Source: Actinomycetospora soli
GTDB taxonomy: Bacteria > Actinomycetota > Actinomycetes > Mycobacteriales > Pseudonocardiaceae
DNA: 64,000 bases
Direction of reading: 5' to 3'
Assembly (NCBI RefSeq): GCF_021026295.1
Contig: NZ_JAJNDA010000001.1
Location: forward strand, 62,001-126,000
Shown: piece after piece, positions 1 through 10,305 of the stretch
Layout: every line of letters starts with the position of its first letter
Position numbering within the stretch: the first letter of the stretch is position 1
The notes under the pieces: generated by a model
Database searches by the model: none
What the model was told of the DNA's origin: nothing
Seen by the model: only the letters and a program-made list of their open reading frames with translations
Program-made: the position numbers and the translations under genes

Positions 1-1
1 C

Positions 2-403
2 CGGCACCACGCCGTGATCGTGACCAAGCGGTCCGACGGCGGTGACCAGACCAGCCCGGTGACGGTCGGGATCGACGAGCAGGGGCGCCTGCTGGTGTCG
101 ACCTACCCCGAGCGCGCCAAGGTGACGAACATCCGCCGCGACCCGCGGGTCGTGATGTGCATGCTCTCCGACGACTTCGAGGGCCCGTGGGTGCACGTCG
201 AGGGCACCGCGGAGATCCTCGACATGCCCGACGCCCTCGACCCGCTCGTCGAGTACTTCCGCTCCATCTCCGGCGAGCACCCCGACTGGGACGAGTACAA
301 GCAGGCCATGGCCGACGAGGACAAGACCCTCATCCGACTCACGGTCGAGCACTGGGGCCCGATCGCCACCGGCGGCTTCCCCGCGCGCCTCGGGAAGGGC
401 TAG
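2..403 (+). CDS. PPOX-class F420-dependent oxidoreductase, 5' partial
   Basis: The reading frame is open to the left edge of the window, so the true start lies outside it; the first in-window candidate is a GTG at 14. The protein has the split-barrel flavin/F420-binding pattern of the pyridoxamine 5'-phosphate oxidase-like family: a variable beta strand, then DPRVVMCM, a WVHVEG strand, and an EYFRSISGEHPDWDEYKQAM helix. The C-terminal WGPIATGGFPAR is typical of actinobacterial F420 members. It probably reduces an unknown substrate with F420H2 in the cytoplasm. Its TAG stop shares two bases with the stop of the convergent gene on the other strand. Confidence 0.8.
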   Translation, partial: RHHAVIVTKRSDGGDQTSPVTVGIDEQGRLLVSTYPERAKVTNIRRDPRVVMCMLSDDFEGPWVHVEGTAEILDMPDALDPLVEYFRSISGEHPDWDEYKQAMADEDKTLIRLTVEHWGPIATGGFPARLGKG

Positions 404-1973
404 CAGCCGACGCGCAGCACGCCCCCGGTCCCGGTCAGGCCGACGACCAGTGCGCCGTCGTGCACGGTCAGCGCCGCGTACGGGGCCGGGCGCTGTGCGA
501 TCGAACCCGTCCCCGACCCGTGCGCGGGCACGTGCGCCGGGAGCGTCGCGAGCGGCAGGTTCCCGACGACGGGTCGGGCGCTCCGGGTGCGCGGGTCCAC
601 CCGCGTGAGCCGCCCGGCCGCGGCCTCGAGGACGTACAGGTCGCCCCCGTGGGCCACCAGCCCCTCCGGACGAGCCAGGCCGGCCGCCGCCACGAGGCCG
701 TCGGAGACCCGCACCACCTGCCCCCGCCCGGCGTCGGACACCCACACCTCGCCGTCCGCGACCGCGAGGTCCACCGGCCGGTCGAGGCCCGACGCGACGG
801 GGTCGACCTCGCCCGCGTGACCCACCCGCACCACGCGGCCCGATCCCGACTCGGCGACCAGCACCTCTCCCCCGGCGGCCACCGGCCCGCACGGGCGGTC
901 CAGTCCGGACGCCCGCCGTCCCCACCGGGCGCCGAGCCGGCCGGAGCGCACCTCGCCGCCCTCGGTGGTGGCCACCAGCTCGGGCCCGAGGGCCGCGATT
1001 CCCCGCAGCCCGTGGACGCCGACCTCGTGCGCGTCCACCGCCCCGTCGTCGATCGCGGCCAGCGTGTGGTGGTCGGCGGCGACCACCCGGCCGCCGCAGG
1101 AGGCGAGGCCGAACGGCCCGCAGAGCCCCGGCGGGAGGACCTGCCGTCGGGAACCGTCCGGGCACAGCGCCACCAGGCCGCCGGTGAAGGCCCCCGTCAC
1201 GTACCAGGTGCCGTCCGGTCCCACGGCGAGGTTGTCCGCACCGACCACCCCGGTGCCCACGCGCTCCCGGCCGTCCGGCCGGGTCGAGGTCCGCTCCGCC
1301 GCGTCGCCCACGACCAGCACCGACCCGTCCGCGTTCGAGAGCACCAGCATCCGGCCGGCGTCGTCGAACCGGACCGCGACCGGCCGGTCGAGCCCGTCGA
1401 GCAGGCACTCGGGCTCGCCGCCGTCGAGGTCGACGGCCCACACCTCGCCGCCCAGGAGGTGCGGGTACGCGAGCCGTCCGTCGGGCCCGACGGCCATGGC
1501 GTTGCCCAGGGCGAGCCCGTCGGCCATCCCCCGCCACCGTCCCTCGGGGAGGACCTCCAGCAGCCGGCCGCGCGGGGCGAGCTCGTTGACGAACAACCGC
1601 CCCCGCCAGGTCGCGATCCCGTCCGGCGCGAGGATGCCGTCGGCGACCACCGACAGCGCCCCGTCGGGCGCCCGGCGCCACACCAGGCCGGGCGGGAGGT
1701 CGACCACGTAGCAGGAGCCGTCGTCGGCGAACGCGAGGTCGTCGGGCGCGGTCAGCGGACCACCGGGCCCCAGGACGGGGTCGAGCTCCCCGGTCGTGAG
1801 GTCGAGCGCGGACACGGTGCCGCCGAGGAACTGCGCGATCCACAGCCGTCCGTCGGGACCGAACGCGAGCCCGTTGGAGGCGTGCAGCGGGTTCGGCGGC
1901 ACCAGCTCGGACAGGACGACGCCGGGGGCGAGCGGCTCGGGCGTCCCCCCGACGCCGACGAAGGGGCGGGCGG

Positions 1974-1977
<4 letters not shown>
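400..1977 (-). CDS. SMP-30/gluconolactonase-like beta-propeller protein (paralog A)
   Basis: A 525-residue protein built of repeated blades of the type GPDGRLWIAQ, AVGPDGTWYVTG and VADGEVWVSD, as in NHL/SMP-30/gluconolactonase propellers. No signal peptide is visible. The ATG at 1977 overlaps the stop of the upstream monooxygenase gene (ATGA), so the two are translationally coupled. A close paralog lies at 4650-6179 on the other side of the monooxygenase/SDR pair; both share a C-terminal block with GRLTRVDPRTR and PVVGNLP. By context it could hydrolyse the lactone or ester made by the Baeyer-Villiger enzyme; that is inference. A purely binding propeller role is possible. Confidence 0.8.
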
Positions 1978-3743
<1,766 letters not shown>

Positions 3744-3780
3744 GGGTGCTCCTTCCGGTCGACTCCCGGACAGGATAACT

Positions 3781-3803
3781 TTGATGGCACTGACCGCCAT
3801 CAA
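3781..3803. promoter_or_regulatory. Palindromic operator candidate between divergent SDR and monooxygenase genes
   Basis: Perfect inverted repeat TTGATGGC (3781-3788) and GCCATCAA (3796-3803) with a 7-base spacer, in the 94-base gap between two divergent starts (3743 and 3838). Size and position fit a dimeric repressor (TetR- or GntR-like) controlling both genes. No regulator gene lies next to it. Confidence 0.55.
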
Positions 3804-3837
3804 TTGCGTGATCGCACACACCGTGGAGGGTTCGCAC

Positions 3838-4653
3838 ATGACCGGACGGGTCGAGGGGAAGGTCGCGCTCGTCACCGGCGCGGCACGCGGGCAGGGGCGG
3901 GCCGACGCGGTCCGCCTGGCCGAGGAGGGCGCCGACGTGATCGTCGTCGACGTCTGCGGGCCGCTGCCGGGCGTCGACTACGCCTCGTCGACCCCGGCGG
4001 AGCTGGACGAGACGGTGGCCCTGGTGGAGCGGACCGGTCGGCGGGCGGTGGCCGGGCAAGTCGACGTGCGCGACCTCGAGGGCCTGCGCGCCGTCGTCGA
4101 CGACGCGGTCGCGCGGCTCGGGCGCCTCGACGTCGTCGTCGCCAACGCGGGCATCTGCATCCCGCGGACGTGGCACCGCGTCACGCCCGAGGTCTTCCGC
4201 GACACCCTCGACGTCAACGTCACCGGCACCTGGAACACGATCATGGTCGGGGCACCGCACCTGGTCACCGCGGGCGGCGGGTCGATCATCGTCATCAGCT
4301 CGGCCGCGGGCATGAAGGTGCAGCCGTACATGGTCCCGTACACCACGAGCAAGTGGGCCGTCCGCGGCATGGCGAAGGCCTTCGCCGCCGAGCTCGCGCA
4401 GCACTCGATCCGCGTCAACAGCGTGCACCCGACGGGCGTCGCCACCGGGATGACCGGCGAGGCGATGCAGTCCGCGCTCGGCCGTGCGATGGCGGAGGAC
4501 CCGCGCCCGCGCGGGATGTTCACCAACCTGCTGCCGGTCGACGTGACGCTGCCCGAGGACGTCGCGCACACCGTGCTGTTCCTGGCCTCCGACGAGTCCC
4601 GGTACGTCACCGCCCACGAGCTCGCCCCGGACGCGGGGGTCACCGAGTTCTAG
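3838..4653 (+). CDS. Mycofactocin-coupled short-chain dehydrogenase/reductase
   Basis: 271 residues starting at the ATG at 3838, with GGAGG about 9 bases upstream. The cofactor motif TGAARGQG is near residue 14, NAG at about 104, catalytic Ser in VISSAAG and YTTSK at the usual Tyr-x3-Lys position. The insertion VDVCGPLPGVDY after the second strand is characteristic of the mycofactocin-associated SDR family (TIGR03971), whose NAD is held tightly and re-oxidised through mycofactocin. It would oxidise an alcohol to a ketone, the substrate of the divergently encoded Baeyer-Villiger enzyme. Its stop overlaps the stop of the convergent propeller gene. Confidence 0.88.
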   Translation: MTGRVEGKVALVTGAARGQGRADAVRLAEEGADVIVVDVCGPLPGVDYASSTPAELDETVALVERTGRRAVAGQVDVRDLEGLRAVVDDAVARLGRLDVVVANAGICIPRTWHRVTPEVFRDTLDVNVTGTWNTIMVGAPHLVTAGGGSIIVISSAAGMKVQPYMVPYTTSKWAVRGMAKAFAAELAQHSIRVNSVHPTGVATGMTGEAMQSALGRAMAEDPRPRGMFTNLLPVDVTLPEDVAHTVLFLASDESRYVTAHELAPDAGVTEF

Positions 4654-6179
4654 GAGGTGCGCACCCGCAGCACGCCGCCCGTCCCCGGGAGGCCGACGAC
4701 CAGCCCGCCGTCGTGCACGGCGAGCGCCGCGTAGGGCGCGGGCCGGGCCTCGTACCCCCGCTGCGGGACGTGCGGCGGCAGCCCGGCCGGCGGCAGGTTC
4801 CCGACGACGGGTGTGGCGGTCCGGGTGCGCGGGTCCACCCGCGTGAGGCGGCCGACCGCCGCCTCCACCACGTAGAGCGCCGCCCCGTGCGCGACCAGCC
4901 CCTCGGGCCGACCCAGGCCCGCGGCCACCACGAGCCCGTCGGAGAGCCGGACGACCTGGCCGCGGTCCGCGTCGGACACCCACACCTCGCCGTCGGCCAC
5001 GGCGAGATCCGTCGGCCGTCCGAACCCCGAGGCGACCGGGTCGACCTCGCCCGCCCGACCGACCCGCACGACCCGGTCGGCCCCCGCCTCGGCGACCAGC
5101 ACCTCCCCGGCCGCCACCACCACCCCGGCCGGACCGTCCAGCCCGGCGACGAGCCGCCGGCTCGCCACGCCCGGGGTCATCGCGTGCAGCTCTCCCTCCA
5201 CGGTCGTGGCCAGCAGCTCGGTCCCCGCGGCTGCGAGCCCCCGCCACGTCGAGGGGCCGTCGCCGAGCAGCCGGAACCCGCCGTCGACCACCTCGACGAG
5301 CGTGTGGTGGTCGGCGGCGTGGAGGCGCCCGCCGAGCACGGCGAGCCCGCCGGGGCCGGAGAGCCCGGGCGGGAGGACCTGTCGGCGGGCACCGTCGGGG
5401 GCGAGCGCGACCAGCTCGCCGGTCCCCCGGCCCGCCACGTACCAGGTGCCGTCGGGGCCGACGGCGAGGTCGTCTGCGGCGGGCAGCCCGGTCGCGGTCT
5501 CCTCGTCGTCGGCGAGCACCGTGCCGTCCTCGGTCAGCACCAGCACCCGGCCGGCGCGGTCGACGCGGACCGCCACCGGGTGCCCGAGGCCGTCGAGCAG
5601 ACGCTCCGCGGCGCCGTCGGGGTCGACCGCCCACACCGCGCCGGCCGGGCCCGGGACCAGCAGGCGTCCGTCGGGGGCGACGCCCAGGGTCCCGCCGACG
5701 TCGAGCCCGGTCGCGATCTCCCGGCACCCGCCGTCCCCGAGGAGCTCGAGCAGCCGCCCCTCCGGCCCGGTCTCGGCGACGACGAGCCGCCCGGCGCGCA
5801 CGACGATCCCCCCGGGCCCGACGAGCCCGTCCGCGACCAGGCACGACGTGCCGCTGCGCCCGCGGCGCCAGAGCAGCCCGGGCGGACCGTCGACGACGTG
5901 GCAGGCGCCGTCGGCGGCGAGGGTGAGTGCGACGGGCGCGGTCAGCGGGCCGTCCGGGCCGAGGACGACCTCGACGTCGCCGGTCGCGGGGTCCAGCGCC
6001 GAGACGGCACCGGCGACGGGGTGCGCGGCCCACAGCCGGCCGTCGGCGGCGACGGCGAGTCCGGCGGTCGCCCAGGCGCGACGCGCGGGGACCAGCTCGG
6101 TCGGGACGACTCCCGGCAGCAGCGGGCGTGGGGCTCCGCCGATGACGGTGGACGGGCGGCTCGACGCGGCCCGGGACAC
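4650..6179 (-). CDS. SMP-30/gluconolactonase-like beta-propeller protein (paralog B)
   Basis: 509 residues, same architecture as the gene at 400-1977: successive blades with VAADGRLWAAHP, AVGPDGTWYVAG and VADGEVWVSDAD, and the shared C-terminal GRLTRVDPRTR. The GTG at 6179 has AGAGGAG about 8 bases upstream. A 9-bp perfect inverted repeat lies 43-63 bases upstream and may control it. With paralog A it brackets the monooxygenase/SDR pair, which suggests a duplicated hydrolase or binding protein with a different specificity. The lactonase role is inferred, not shown; no metal ligands can be assigned with certainty from sequence alone. Confidence 0.8.
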   Translation of the reverse strand: MSRAASSRPSTVIGGAPRPLLPGVVPTELVPARRAWATAGLAVAADGRLWAAHPVAGAVSALDPATGDVEVVLGPDGPLTAPVALTLAADGACHVVDGPPGLLWRRGRSGTSCLVADGLVGPGGIVVRAGRLVVAETGPEGRLLELLGDGGCREIATGLDVGGTLGVAPDGRLLVPGPAGAVWAVDPDGAAERLLDGLGHPVAVRVDRAGRVLVLTEDGTVLADDEETATGLPAADDLAVGPDGTWYVAGRGTGELVALAPDGARRQVLPPGLSGPGGLAVLGGRLHAADHHTLVEVVDGGFRLLGDGPSTWRGLAAAGTELLATTVEGELHAMTPGVASRRLVAGLDGPAGVVVAAGEVLVAEAGADRVVRVGRAGEVDPVASGFGRPTDLAVADGEVWVSDADRGQVVRLSDGLVVAAGLGRPEGLVAHGAALYVVEAAVGRLTRVDPRTRTATPVVGNLPPAGLPPHVPQRGYEARPAPYAALAVHDGGLVVGLPGTGGVLRVRTS

Positions 6180-6221
6180 GGAGATCGCTCCTCTCTCGGA
6201 CGAGAGCGACCAGCCTCCTGT

Positions 6222-6242
6222 TGCTGGCAGCGACTGCCAGCA
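6222..6242. promoter_or_regulatory. Inverted repeat: operator of the propeller gene or terminator of the acyltransferase gene
   Basis: TGCTGGCAG (6222-6230), CGA spacer, CTGCCAGCA (6234-6242): perfect 9-bp arms. It lies just downstream of the stop at 6271 and about 43 bases upstream of the GTG at 6179, both on the minus strand. No T-run follows on that strand, which favours an operator over an intrinsic terminator, but both are possible. Confidence 0.45.
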
Positions 6243-6270
6243 TAGCGGGAGTTGTCCGCGATCGGGTGGC

Positions 6271-7656
6271 CTACGTCCGGAGTGCGGCCAGCTCGTCGTC
6301 CAGCGCCTCCGTGAACCGGTCGAGTCCCTCGTGGCCGCCGAGCAGTCCGAGGTCCGCGTCGACGCCGAGGCGCACGCGGCCCGCGTAGGACAGCACCGAG
6401 ACCCCGAGGCCGAGCCGGGCCGAGCACGGCACCCAGAACATGACGTCCCGGACGCGCACCGGACCGACCGTCAGCTCCTCCAGCGGCCCCGGCACGTTCG
6501 AGATGATCAGCGATCCGGCGCGGGCGTAGCGGGCGACCAGCGCCTGCGTGTGCGCCGGCGTCCCCAGCCCGGCCGCGGCGATCCCGGTGAAGCTCGCCAG
6601 GGCCTGGTTGGTGCGCTTGATCGTCGCCATCGACCGGTGCATCCGCTCGATGCGCCGGGACCGGTCGGGCTCGTCGGTGGGCAGCGGCGGCAGCACGAGG
6701 CCGAACTCGTTGCCGAGGTCGTCGGAGATCGGCCGGTCGAGCGGGCGGAGGTTGGTCGGCATCACGGCGCGCAGCCGCGGCACGTCGGGCCCGAGGTGGG
6801 TGCGCAGGGCGCCGGCGATCGCCCCGCACAGGACGTCGTTGACGCTGCCGCCCGCGGCCTTCCCCGCCGCCTTCACGACGTCGAGCTCCACGTCCCGGGT
6901 CCAGCGGGCCCCCTTCGCGACGCCGGGCCGCCCCTGCAGCGGCGAGGGCGCCTCGCGCGGCGGGCTCGCCAGCAGCCACGCCGAGTTCTTGATCGCCCGC
7001 CCGGTCGCGCCGAGCTCGGCCGCACCCCCGGGCGTGCGGGCCCGCTTCACCGTCGACCACAGCGCGGAGGCCCGGTCCCGCACCTCGCGGCGGAAGAGCC
7101 GGACGTCGTGCACCGGGCGGGCACGTCGCGGCGGCGCGACGTACGCGGCCGGGGTCCGGGGGTCGGACACCGGGTCGGCGAGGGCGTGGAACAGGTGGTT
7201 GAGCGCCACGCCGTCGGCCAGACCGTGGTGGATCGCGACGTGGATCGCGGTCCCGTCGTAGCCGGTGATCGCCTCGACCCGCCACCAGGGGCGGTCGGCG
7301 GGCAGCGGCGACGACATCAGCTCGCCGATCCGCCGGGCCAGCACCTCGTCCCCCGCTCCCGTCGCTCCGCTCGCCGACCCGGCGTCCCCGGGGGCGGGGA
7401 GCGCCATCGTCGTGACGTGCACGGTGAGGTCCGGCGGGGCGTCCACCCAGCGGGCGGGGCCGATCGGGCCGGTCGGCCAGGTCGGGCGCTGCCGGAACCC
7501 GGGGTAGACGTCGACCCAGCGCTCGCGGACCCGGGTGCGCAGTTCCTCGAGGTCGACCGTCCCGTCGCAGAACAGCACCCCGTGCACGACCATCCGGTTG
7601 GTCTCCTGCTCGAGCTGCAGCCACGCCGTGTCGATCCCGGACGCCCAGCGGTCCAT
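6271..7656 (-). CDS. Wax ester synthase/diacylglycerol acyltransferase (WS/DGAT) family protein
   Basis: 461 residues, the usual size. It carries the catalytic HHGLADG (HHxxxDG) motif near residue 140, PWW just before it, SVNDVLCGA (ND motif) in the middle and SNVPGP in the C-terminal half. The ATG at 7656 has GGAGGGG 4-5 bases upstream. Members esterify acyl-CoA with fatty alcohols or diacylglycerol for storage lipid, usually membrane-associated; some take other alcohols. The neighbouring oxidative lipid genes fit lipid metabolism. The exact acceptor cannot be read from sequence. Confidence 0.88.
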   Translation of the reverse strand: MDRWASGIDTAWLQLEQETNRMVVHGVLFCDGTVDLEELRTRVRERWVDVYPGFRQRPTWPTGPIGPARWVDAPPDLTVHVTTMALPAPGDAGSASGATGAGDEVLARRIGELMSSPLPADRPWWRVEAITGYDGTAIHVAIHHGLADGVALNHLFHALADPVSDPRTPAAYVAPPRRARPVHDVRLFRREVRDRASALWSTVKRARTPGGAAELGATGRAIKNSAWLLASPPREAPSPLQGRPGVAKGARWTRDVELDVVKAAGKAAGGSVNDVLCGAIAGALRTHLGPDVPRLRAVMPTNLRPLDRPISDDLGNEFGLVLPPLPTDEPDRSRRIERMHRSMATIKRTNQALASFTGIAAAGLGTPAHTQALVARYARAGSLIISNVPGPLEELTVGPVRVRDVMFWVPCSARLGLGVSVLSYAGRVRLGVDADLGLLGGHEGLDRFTEALDDELAALRT

Positions 7657-7738
7657 GACACCCCTCCGGAAGTGTGAGGTACGGACGGTACCGGGTGAGC
7701 GGAACCACGGTGCAGCGGCACCCGGCAGACTGGTGACC

Positions 7739-8536
7739 ATGAACGCCACGCCGATCGACGACCAGGGGACGAGCGTCCCGGTGCCCGACAAGGTCCGCCG
7801 CGTGGTCAGCCTGGTCCCCTCGCTCACCGAGGCGATCGGCGTCTCCGACCCGCACCTGCTCGTCGGCGTCACCGACTGGTGCACCCACCCGACCGACCTC
7901 GACGAGCTCGTCGTCACCCCGCCCGCCCGCATCCGCGGCACCAAGAACCCCGACCTCGACGCGATCGTCGCCCTCGAGCCCGACCTCGTCGTCGCGAACG
8001 ACGAGGAGAACAAGCCCGAGCACGTGGCGGAGCTGCGCGCCCGCGGCCTCGCGGTCTACGTCACCGACATCCGCACCGTGGACGGGGCGTTCACCAGCCT
8101 CGACGGCATGCTCGCCGCCTGCGGCCTGGAGCGGCCGGCGTGGCTCGAGGGCGCGGAGAAGGCGTGGAGCGAGATCGAGCGGGTCCCCGACGACGAGCGG
8201 CGCACCGCGATCGTCCCGATCTGGCGCAAGCCCTGGATGGCGGTTGGCTGCGACACCTTCGCCGGCGCCCTGCTCGACCGGCTCGGCGTCGACAACGCCC
8301 TCGCCGACGGCGGGCCGTCCGCCGAGCGCTACCCCCGTTTCGACCCGGCGGACCTCCCGCCCCACGACCTCGTCGTCCTGCCCGACGAGCCCTACCGGTT
8401 CACCGCCGACGACGGGCCGGAGGCGTTCGCGGTGCCCGCCGCGCTGGTCAGCGGCCGGCTGCTGACCTGGTACGGGCCGAGCCTGCTCGAGGCGGCGACG
8501 ACGCTGCCGGGTGCGCTGCGCGCAGGTGAGCAGTAA
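7739..8536 (+). CDS. Helical-backbone metal/corrinoid receptor (BtuF/TroA-like), cytoplasmic
   Basis: 265 residues: VSLVPSLTEA near the N-terminus, then ALEPDLVVANDEENKPEHV and the long linking helix of class III periplasmic binding folds (PF01497). No signal peptide or lipobox is visible and no ABC transporter genes adjoin it. It therefore belongs to the soluble group often annotated as cobalamin-binding or helical backbone metal receptor proteins. A GTG two codons upstream (7733) could also start it. It is divergent from the acyltransferase gene. The ligand is unknown. Confidence 0.75.
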   Translation: MNATPIDDQGTSVPVPDKVRRVVSLVPSLTEAIGVSDPHLLVGVTDWCTHPTDLDELVVTPPARIRGTKNPDLDAIVALEPDLVVANDEENKPEHVAELRARGLAVYVTDIRTVDGAFTSLDGMLAACGLERPAWLEGAEKAWSEIERVPDDERRTAIVPIWRKPWMAVGCDTFAGALLDRLGVDNALADGGPSAERYPRFDPADLPPHDLVVLPDEPYRFTADDGPEAFAVPAALVSGRLLTWYGPSLLEAATTLPGALRAGEQ

Positions 8537-8565
8537 CGGTCGCCATAGCGACCTCTACTGCTCAC
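8526..8565. terminator. Bidirectional hairpin terminator (dispersed hairpin family)
   Basis: GTGAGCAGTA (8526-8535) pairs with TACTGCTCAC (8556-8565), and the inner GGTCGC (8538-8543) pairs with GCGACC (8548-8553) around a CATA loop. The stop codons of both convergent genes lie inside it. A related hairpin lies at 33448-33493. Confidence 0.8.
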
Positions 8566-9487
8566 GTGGCCGGAGGCCACCTCGCAGCACGGCCACCGTC
8601 TCGGCGGCCTGGCGCTGCGACACCGCCGCGCCGGCGAGGATCACCGAGCGGTGGAAGGTGCCCGGGAACAGGTGCAGCTCCACGCTCACCCCGGCCGCCA
8701 GCAGCCCGCCCGCGTAGGCGAGGCCCTCGTCGCGCAGCGGGTCGTTCTCGTAGACCACGACGTAGGCCGGGGGCAGGCCCGCGAGGTCGGTCGCCCGGGC
8801 GGGCGCGGCATACACCGGCACCGCGCCGCCGTGTCCCCGCAGGTAGTGCCGCCAGCTCAGCTCGGCGTCGGGCCGGCTCCACAGCGGGGTGTCGGTGAAC
8901 GCCCGCATCGACGGGGTGTCCAGCCGGTCGTCGACCTCCGGCGCGTCGAGGACCTGGAAGCACACGGCGGGACCGCCGTGGTCGCGGACGCGCAGGGTCA
9001 GCGCGGCCGCCAGCCCGCCGCCCGCGCTCATGCCGTGCAGGGCGACGCGGGCGGGGTCGACCTCCGGTCGGGCGGCGAGCCAGTCGAGCGCGGCGGCGCA
9101 GTCGTCGAGCGCGGCCGGGTACGGGTGCTCGGGCGCGAGCCGGTAGTCGGGCACCACGACCAGGGCGCCGAGCGCCGCGGCGAGGTCGGCGGCGAGCGCG
9201 GCGGACATGTCCGCGGAGCCCATGACGAAGCCGCCGCCGTGCAGCACGAGCAGTCCCGGGACCGTCGTCGTGACCGGGCCGGGCGGCGGCGCGACCAGCA
9301 CGCGGACCGGGCCGCCGGGGCCCGGCACCGTGTCCTCGACGACCGCCCCCGGCGGCGGGGCCGGGGCGCGGGCGGCCAGGTCCCGCACCCGGGCGCGGGC
9401 GACGTCGAGGTCGGCGATGTGCAGGTCGGGCAGCGCGGGCAGGGCCGCGGCCAGCTCGGGGTCCCAGCTCACCCGCCGATCCCACAC
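8555..9487 (-). CDS. Alpha/beta hydrolase, hormone-sensitive-lipase-like esterase
   Basis: 310 residues with the HSL-family oxyanion motif HGGGF, nucleophile elbow GMSAGGG, Asp in VVYENDPLRDEG and His in FPGTFHRS, in the right order for a Ser-Asp-His triad. No signal peptide, so a cytoplasmic short-chain ester hydrolase is expected. The start is uncertain: GTG 9487 or GTG 9472; neither has a strong ribosome site. It follows an SDR gene by 25 bases, so the two are probably one transcript. Confidence 0.87.
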   Translation of the reverse strand: MWDRRVSWDPELAAALPALPDLHIADLDVARARVRDLAARAPAPPPGAVVEDTVPGPGGPVRVLVAPPPGPVTTTVPGLLVLHGGGFVMGSADMSAALAADLAAALGALVVVPDYRLAPEHPYPAALDDCAAALDWLAARPEVDPARVALHGMSAGGGLAAALTLRVRDHGGPAVCFQVLDAPEVDDRLDTPSMRAFTDTPLWSRPDAELSWRHYLRGHGGAVPVYAAPARATDLAGLPPAYVVVYENDPLRDEGLAYAGGLLAAGVSVELHLFPGTFHRSVILAGAAVSQRQAAETVAVLRGGLRPREQ

Positions 9488-9512
9488 CCCCGGCCCGGCC
9501 CGCGTCGAGGGC

Positions 9513-10283
9513 TCAGCTGGTGAGCAGGCCGCCCTCGACCGGCAGCGTGATCCCGGTGCAGTAGGACCCGGCGTCGGAGACCAGGAAGATCAGCGCCGCC
9601 GCGAGCTCCTCGGGGTCGCCGATGCGGCGGGCGAGCACCCGCGGCAGCTGCGACTCGAGGTAGCCGTCCTGGTAGGAGTCGGTCATCTCCGAGGTGAAGA
9701 ACCCGGGGGCGAGGGCGTTCACGCGGATGCCCTTGCGGGGCGTCCACTGCTGGGCGAGGTCCCGGGTCAGGCCGATCAGACCGGCCTTGGAGGCCGAGTA
9801 CGCGGCCTGCGGCAGACCCGCCGTCGTCAGGCCGAGGACTGACGAGACGTTGACGATCGAGCTGCCCTCGCCCATCACCCGCGCGGCGGCCTGGGCCATC
9901 CAGTAGCAGCCGTTGAGGTTGACGTCGATGACCTCCCGGAACTGGTCCGGGGTCTCCTTCGTCGCCGGCACCGCGGTGCCGATGCCGGCGTTGTTGACGA
10001 GCACGTCGACCCGCCCGAACTCGCCCGTCGCGGCCTCGATCAGGCCCTGGCAGTCCTCCGGGGACGCCACGTCGGTGCGGACCGCGAGGGCGCGCCGCCC
10101 GGCCTTCTCGACGGCGGCCCGGGTCTCGTCGAGGCGGTCGACCCGGCGGGCGCCGAGCACCACGTCGGCCCCCGCCTCGGCGAGGGTCCGGGCGAACACG
10201 GCGCCGAGCCCGGAGGAGGCGCCGGTGACCACGGCGACGCGGTCGTCGAGACGGAAACGATCGAGGATGCCCACGGCGGGCAC
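9513..10283 (-). CDS. Short-chain dehydrogenase/reductase
   Basis: 256 residues, classical SDR: TGASSGLG at about 20-27, NNAG, Ser in NVSSVLG and YSASK as the Tyr-x3-Lys pair, ending in ITLPVEGG as in glucose-dehydrogenase/FabG-like members. Start GTG 10283, with a second in-frame GTG at 10274 as an alternative. The substrate is unknown. It is upstream of the esterase gene with a 25-base gap, so the two may act on an ester-alcohol pair. Confidence 0.87.
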   Translation of the reverse strand: MPAVGILDRFRLDDRVAVVTGASSGLGAVFARTLAEAGADVVLGARRVDRLDETRAAVEKAGRRALAVRTDVASPEDCQGLIEAATGEFGRVDVLVNNAGIGTAVPATKETPDQFREVIDVNLNGCYWMAQAAARVMGEGSSIVNVSSVLGLTTAGLPQAAYSASKAGLIGLTRDLAQQWTPRKGIRVNALAPGFFTSEMTDSYQDGYLESQLPRVLARRIGDPEELAAALIFLVSDAGSYCTGITLPVEGGLLTS

Positions 10284-10305
10284 CGTATCCAGTTCCGGGA
10301 CCGGA

